A stretch of 64,000 bases of DNA, from the NCBI GenBank assembly GCA_012932295.1, contig JAAONU010000016.1:45973241-46037240 (forward strand), given 5' to 3'. Positions within the stretch are counted from its first letter, which is position 1. Every line of letters starts with the position of its first letter. Under the pieces are notes generated by a model. The model was not told where the DNA came from and ran no database searches. It saw only the letters and a list, made by a program, of their open reading frames with translations. This document shows, piece by piece, positions 61,856 to 64,000 of the stretch. The translations under genes and the position numbers were made by a program. Source of the stretch: Cyclina sinensis. Its lineage: Eukaryota; Mollusca; Bivalvia; Venerida; Veneridae.

Positions 61856-64000
61856 TCGTTGTCTACGACCCAGCACTGCAATGAAAAAAAGACTGCAGAT
61901 CTAGATGTTGAGCTGAGATCCAGCACTGCAGTGAAACAAGATTGCAGACCTAGATGTCGATCTACGACCCAGCTCTGCACTTATGTTAGATAACAGAGTT
62001 AGATATCTATAAACGATCAACCTCTGCACTTATGTTAAATTGCAACCAGATGTCGAACTACGACACCGTTATCCTAGAGCAAAAATACAAGATTAGTGTG
62101 CTATATTTAGATATTATACCCAGATCTGTATTAATCATAGATTGCAAATTTAGATGTCGATAGCCTAGATTAAGAGCTGGGAATCAGCTTTGCAATGATA
62201 ATAATAATGCAGAGCTAGTTGTCGATCTATGATCCAGCTCTGCAATGATATAAGAATGCAGAGCTGGATGTAGAGCTGCGACCCAGCTCTGCAATGATAT
62301 AAGATTGCAGAGCTACATGTAGAGCTGCGACCGTGCTATGCAATGATATAAGATTGCAGAGCTGGATGTAGAGCTGCGACCCAGCTCTGCAATGATATAA
62401 GATTGCAGAGCTGGATGTAGAGCTGCGACCCAGCTCTGCAATGATATAAGATTGCAGAGCTGGATGTAGAGCTGCGACCCAGCTCTGCAATGATATAAGA
62501 TTGCAGAGCTGGATGTAGAGCTGCGACCCAGCTCTGCAATGATATAAGATTGCAGAGCTAGTTGTAGATCTACGACCAAGCTATACAATGATAAAGGATT
62601 GCAGAGCTATATGTAGATATACGACCCAGCTATGCAATGATTTGCAGAGCTGGATGTAGAGCTGCAACCCAGCTATGCAATGATATAAGATTTCAGAGCT
62701 AGATGTAGAGCTGCGACCCAGGTCTGCAATGATATAAGATTGCAGAGCTACATGTAGATCTACGACCCAGGTCTGCAATGATATAAGATTGCAGAGCTGG
62801 ATGTAGAGCTGCGACCCAGCTCTGCAATGATATAAGATTGCAGAGCTGGATGTAGAGCTGCGACCCAGCTCTGCAATTATAAGATTGCAGAGCTGGATGT
62901 AAGTCTGCGACCCAGCTCTGCAATGATATAAGATTGCAGAGCTGGATGTAGAGCTGCGACCAAGCTTTGCAGAGCTGGATGTAGAGCTGCAACCTAGGTC
63001 TGTAATTATATAAAATTGCATAGTTGGATGTAAGCCTGCGACCCAGCTCTGCAATGATATAAGATTGCAGACCTGGATGTTTAGCTGCGACCCAGCTCTG
63101 CAATGATATAAGTTTGCAGAGCTGGATGTAGATCTACGACCCAGCTCTGCAATGATATAAGATTGCAGAGCTAGATGTAAATCTACGACCCAGCTCTGCA
63201 ATTATATAAGATTGCAGAGCTGGATGTAGAGCTGCGACCCAGCTCTGCAATGATATAAGATTGCAGAGCTAGATGTAGATCTACGACCGTGCTGTGCAAT
63301 GATATAAGATTGCAGAGCTGGATGTATAGCTGCGACCCAGCTCTGCAATGATATAAGATTGCAGAGCTGGATGTAGAGCTGCGACCCAGCTCTGCAATGA
63401 TATAAGATCGCAGAGCTGGATGTATAGCTGCGACCCAGCTCTGCAATGATATAAGATTGCAGAGCTGGATGTAGAGCTGCGACCCAGCTCTGCAATGATA
63501 TTAGATTGCAGAGCTGGATGTAGAGCTGCAACCCAGCTCTGCAATGATATAAGATTGCAGAGGTGGATGTAGAGCTGCGACCATGCTCTGCAATGATATA
63601 AGATTGCAGAGCTAGATGTAGATCTACGACCCAGCTATGCAATGATATAAGATTGCAGAGCTGGATGTAGAGCTGCGACCATGCTCTGCAATGATATAAG
63701 ATTGCAGAGCTGGATGTAGAGCTGCGACCCAGCTCTGCAATGATATAAGATTGCAGAGCTAGATGTAGATCTACGACCGTGCTGTGCAATGATACAAGAT
63801 TGCAGAGCTGGATGTAGAGCTGCGACCCAGCTCTGCAATGATATAAGATCGCAGAGCTGGATGTATAGCTGCGACCGAGCTCTGCAATGATATAAGATTG
63901 CAGAGCTGGATGAAGAGCTGCGACCCAGCTCTGCAATGATATTAGATTGCAGAGCTGGATGTAGAGCTGCAACCCAGCTCTACAATGATATAAGATTGCA
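61856..64000 (-). repeat. 49-bp satellite array, reverse orientation, runs off the window
   Basis: Same monomer as 56385-57660 but on the opposite strand (GCAGAGCTGGATGTAGAGCT in plus-strand reading). The first 350 bp (61856-62210) are decayed monomers with AGCACTGCAATGA and CGACCCAGC remnants. From about 62215 monomers are regular. Two monomer types are linked sets: GCTGGATGTAGAGCTGCGAC, and GCTAGATGTAGATCTACGAC with three shared changes. Higher-order periods of 490 bp (63271 to 63761) and 441 bp (63401 to 63842; 63501 to 63942) are visible. Minus-strand open frames up to 256 codons come from the stop-free monomer and are not genes. Confidence 0.95.

Noticed and set aside
63202..63972. 256-codon minus-strand open frame, and similar frames across both satellite arrays
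   Set aside because: The translation repeats every 49 residues because three 49-bp monomers make 49 codons and the monomer has no stop in these frames. All three frames on that strand are open, which real genes do not show.

Overview
The window looks like gene-poor, AT-rich nuclear DNA of an animal, most probably a marine bivalve mollusc. The taxon is inferred from diverged interspersed repeats rich in TGACCT / GGTCAAGGTCA, from repeat ends reading like CAGGTGAGCGATATAGGGCC, and from CCGTCTGTCTGTC-type leaders. I know these as abundant in bivalve and gastropod genomes; no database search was possible. No protein-coding gene can be supported. Open frames outside tandem arrays are at most about 130 codons and show no recognisable domain, and the longer ones (up to 256 codons) lie inside satellite arrays. 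There is no rRNA and no convincing functional tRNA; three tRNA-like segments look like SINE or transposon parts.

Layout. Positions 1-31 kb hold short tandem arrays (58 bp at 18-262, nine 66-bp copies at 1597-2190, four 52-bp copies at 7594-7801), a non-autonomous hAT-type transposon (2725-3791) with an exact 8-bp target duplication, and many old repeat fragments, densest at 10.9-11.6 kb, 17.1-17.4 kb, 21.4-25.5 kb and 27.1-27.4 kb. Positions 31838-34102 hold a young 2.27-kb element with inverted repeats of about 672 bp, ends reading CACGGTG and a 5-bp target duplication (TGTAA), the pattern of Transib/RAG-type transposons. A 434-bp element with TTAA target duplication is nested in the inner edge of its left arm, and the intact target site is still readable in the right arm.

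Positions 34702-54941 are a head-to-tail duplication of a 10.1-kb segment. The copies look identical apart from a 25-bp indel and two homopolymer length changes. It is either a very recent tandem duplication or an assembly artefact. Positions 56.4-57.66 kb and 61.86-64.0 kb carry the same 49-bp satellite in opposite orientations, flanking about 4.2 kb of non-satellite DNA. The monomer is strongly palindromic, has two linked variants and forms higher-order units of about 8-10 monomers. The second array runs off the window.

There are no genes to join into a pathway. The biology here is mobile-element insertion, nested insertion, satellite growth and segmental duplication. The best leads are the Transib-like giant-TIR element with its internal iterated motif and nested insertion, the inverted satellite arrays, and the 10-kb duplication.
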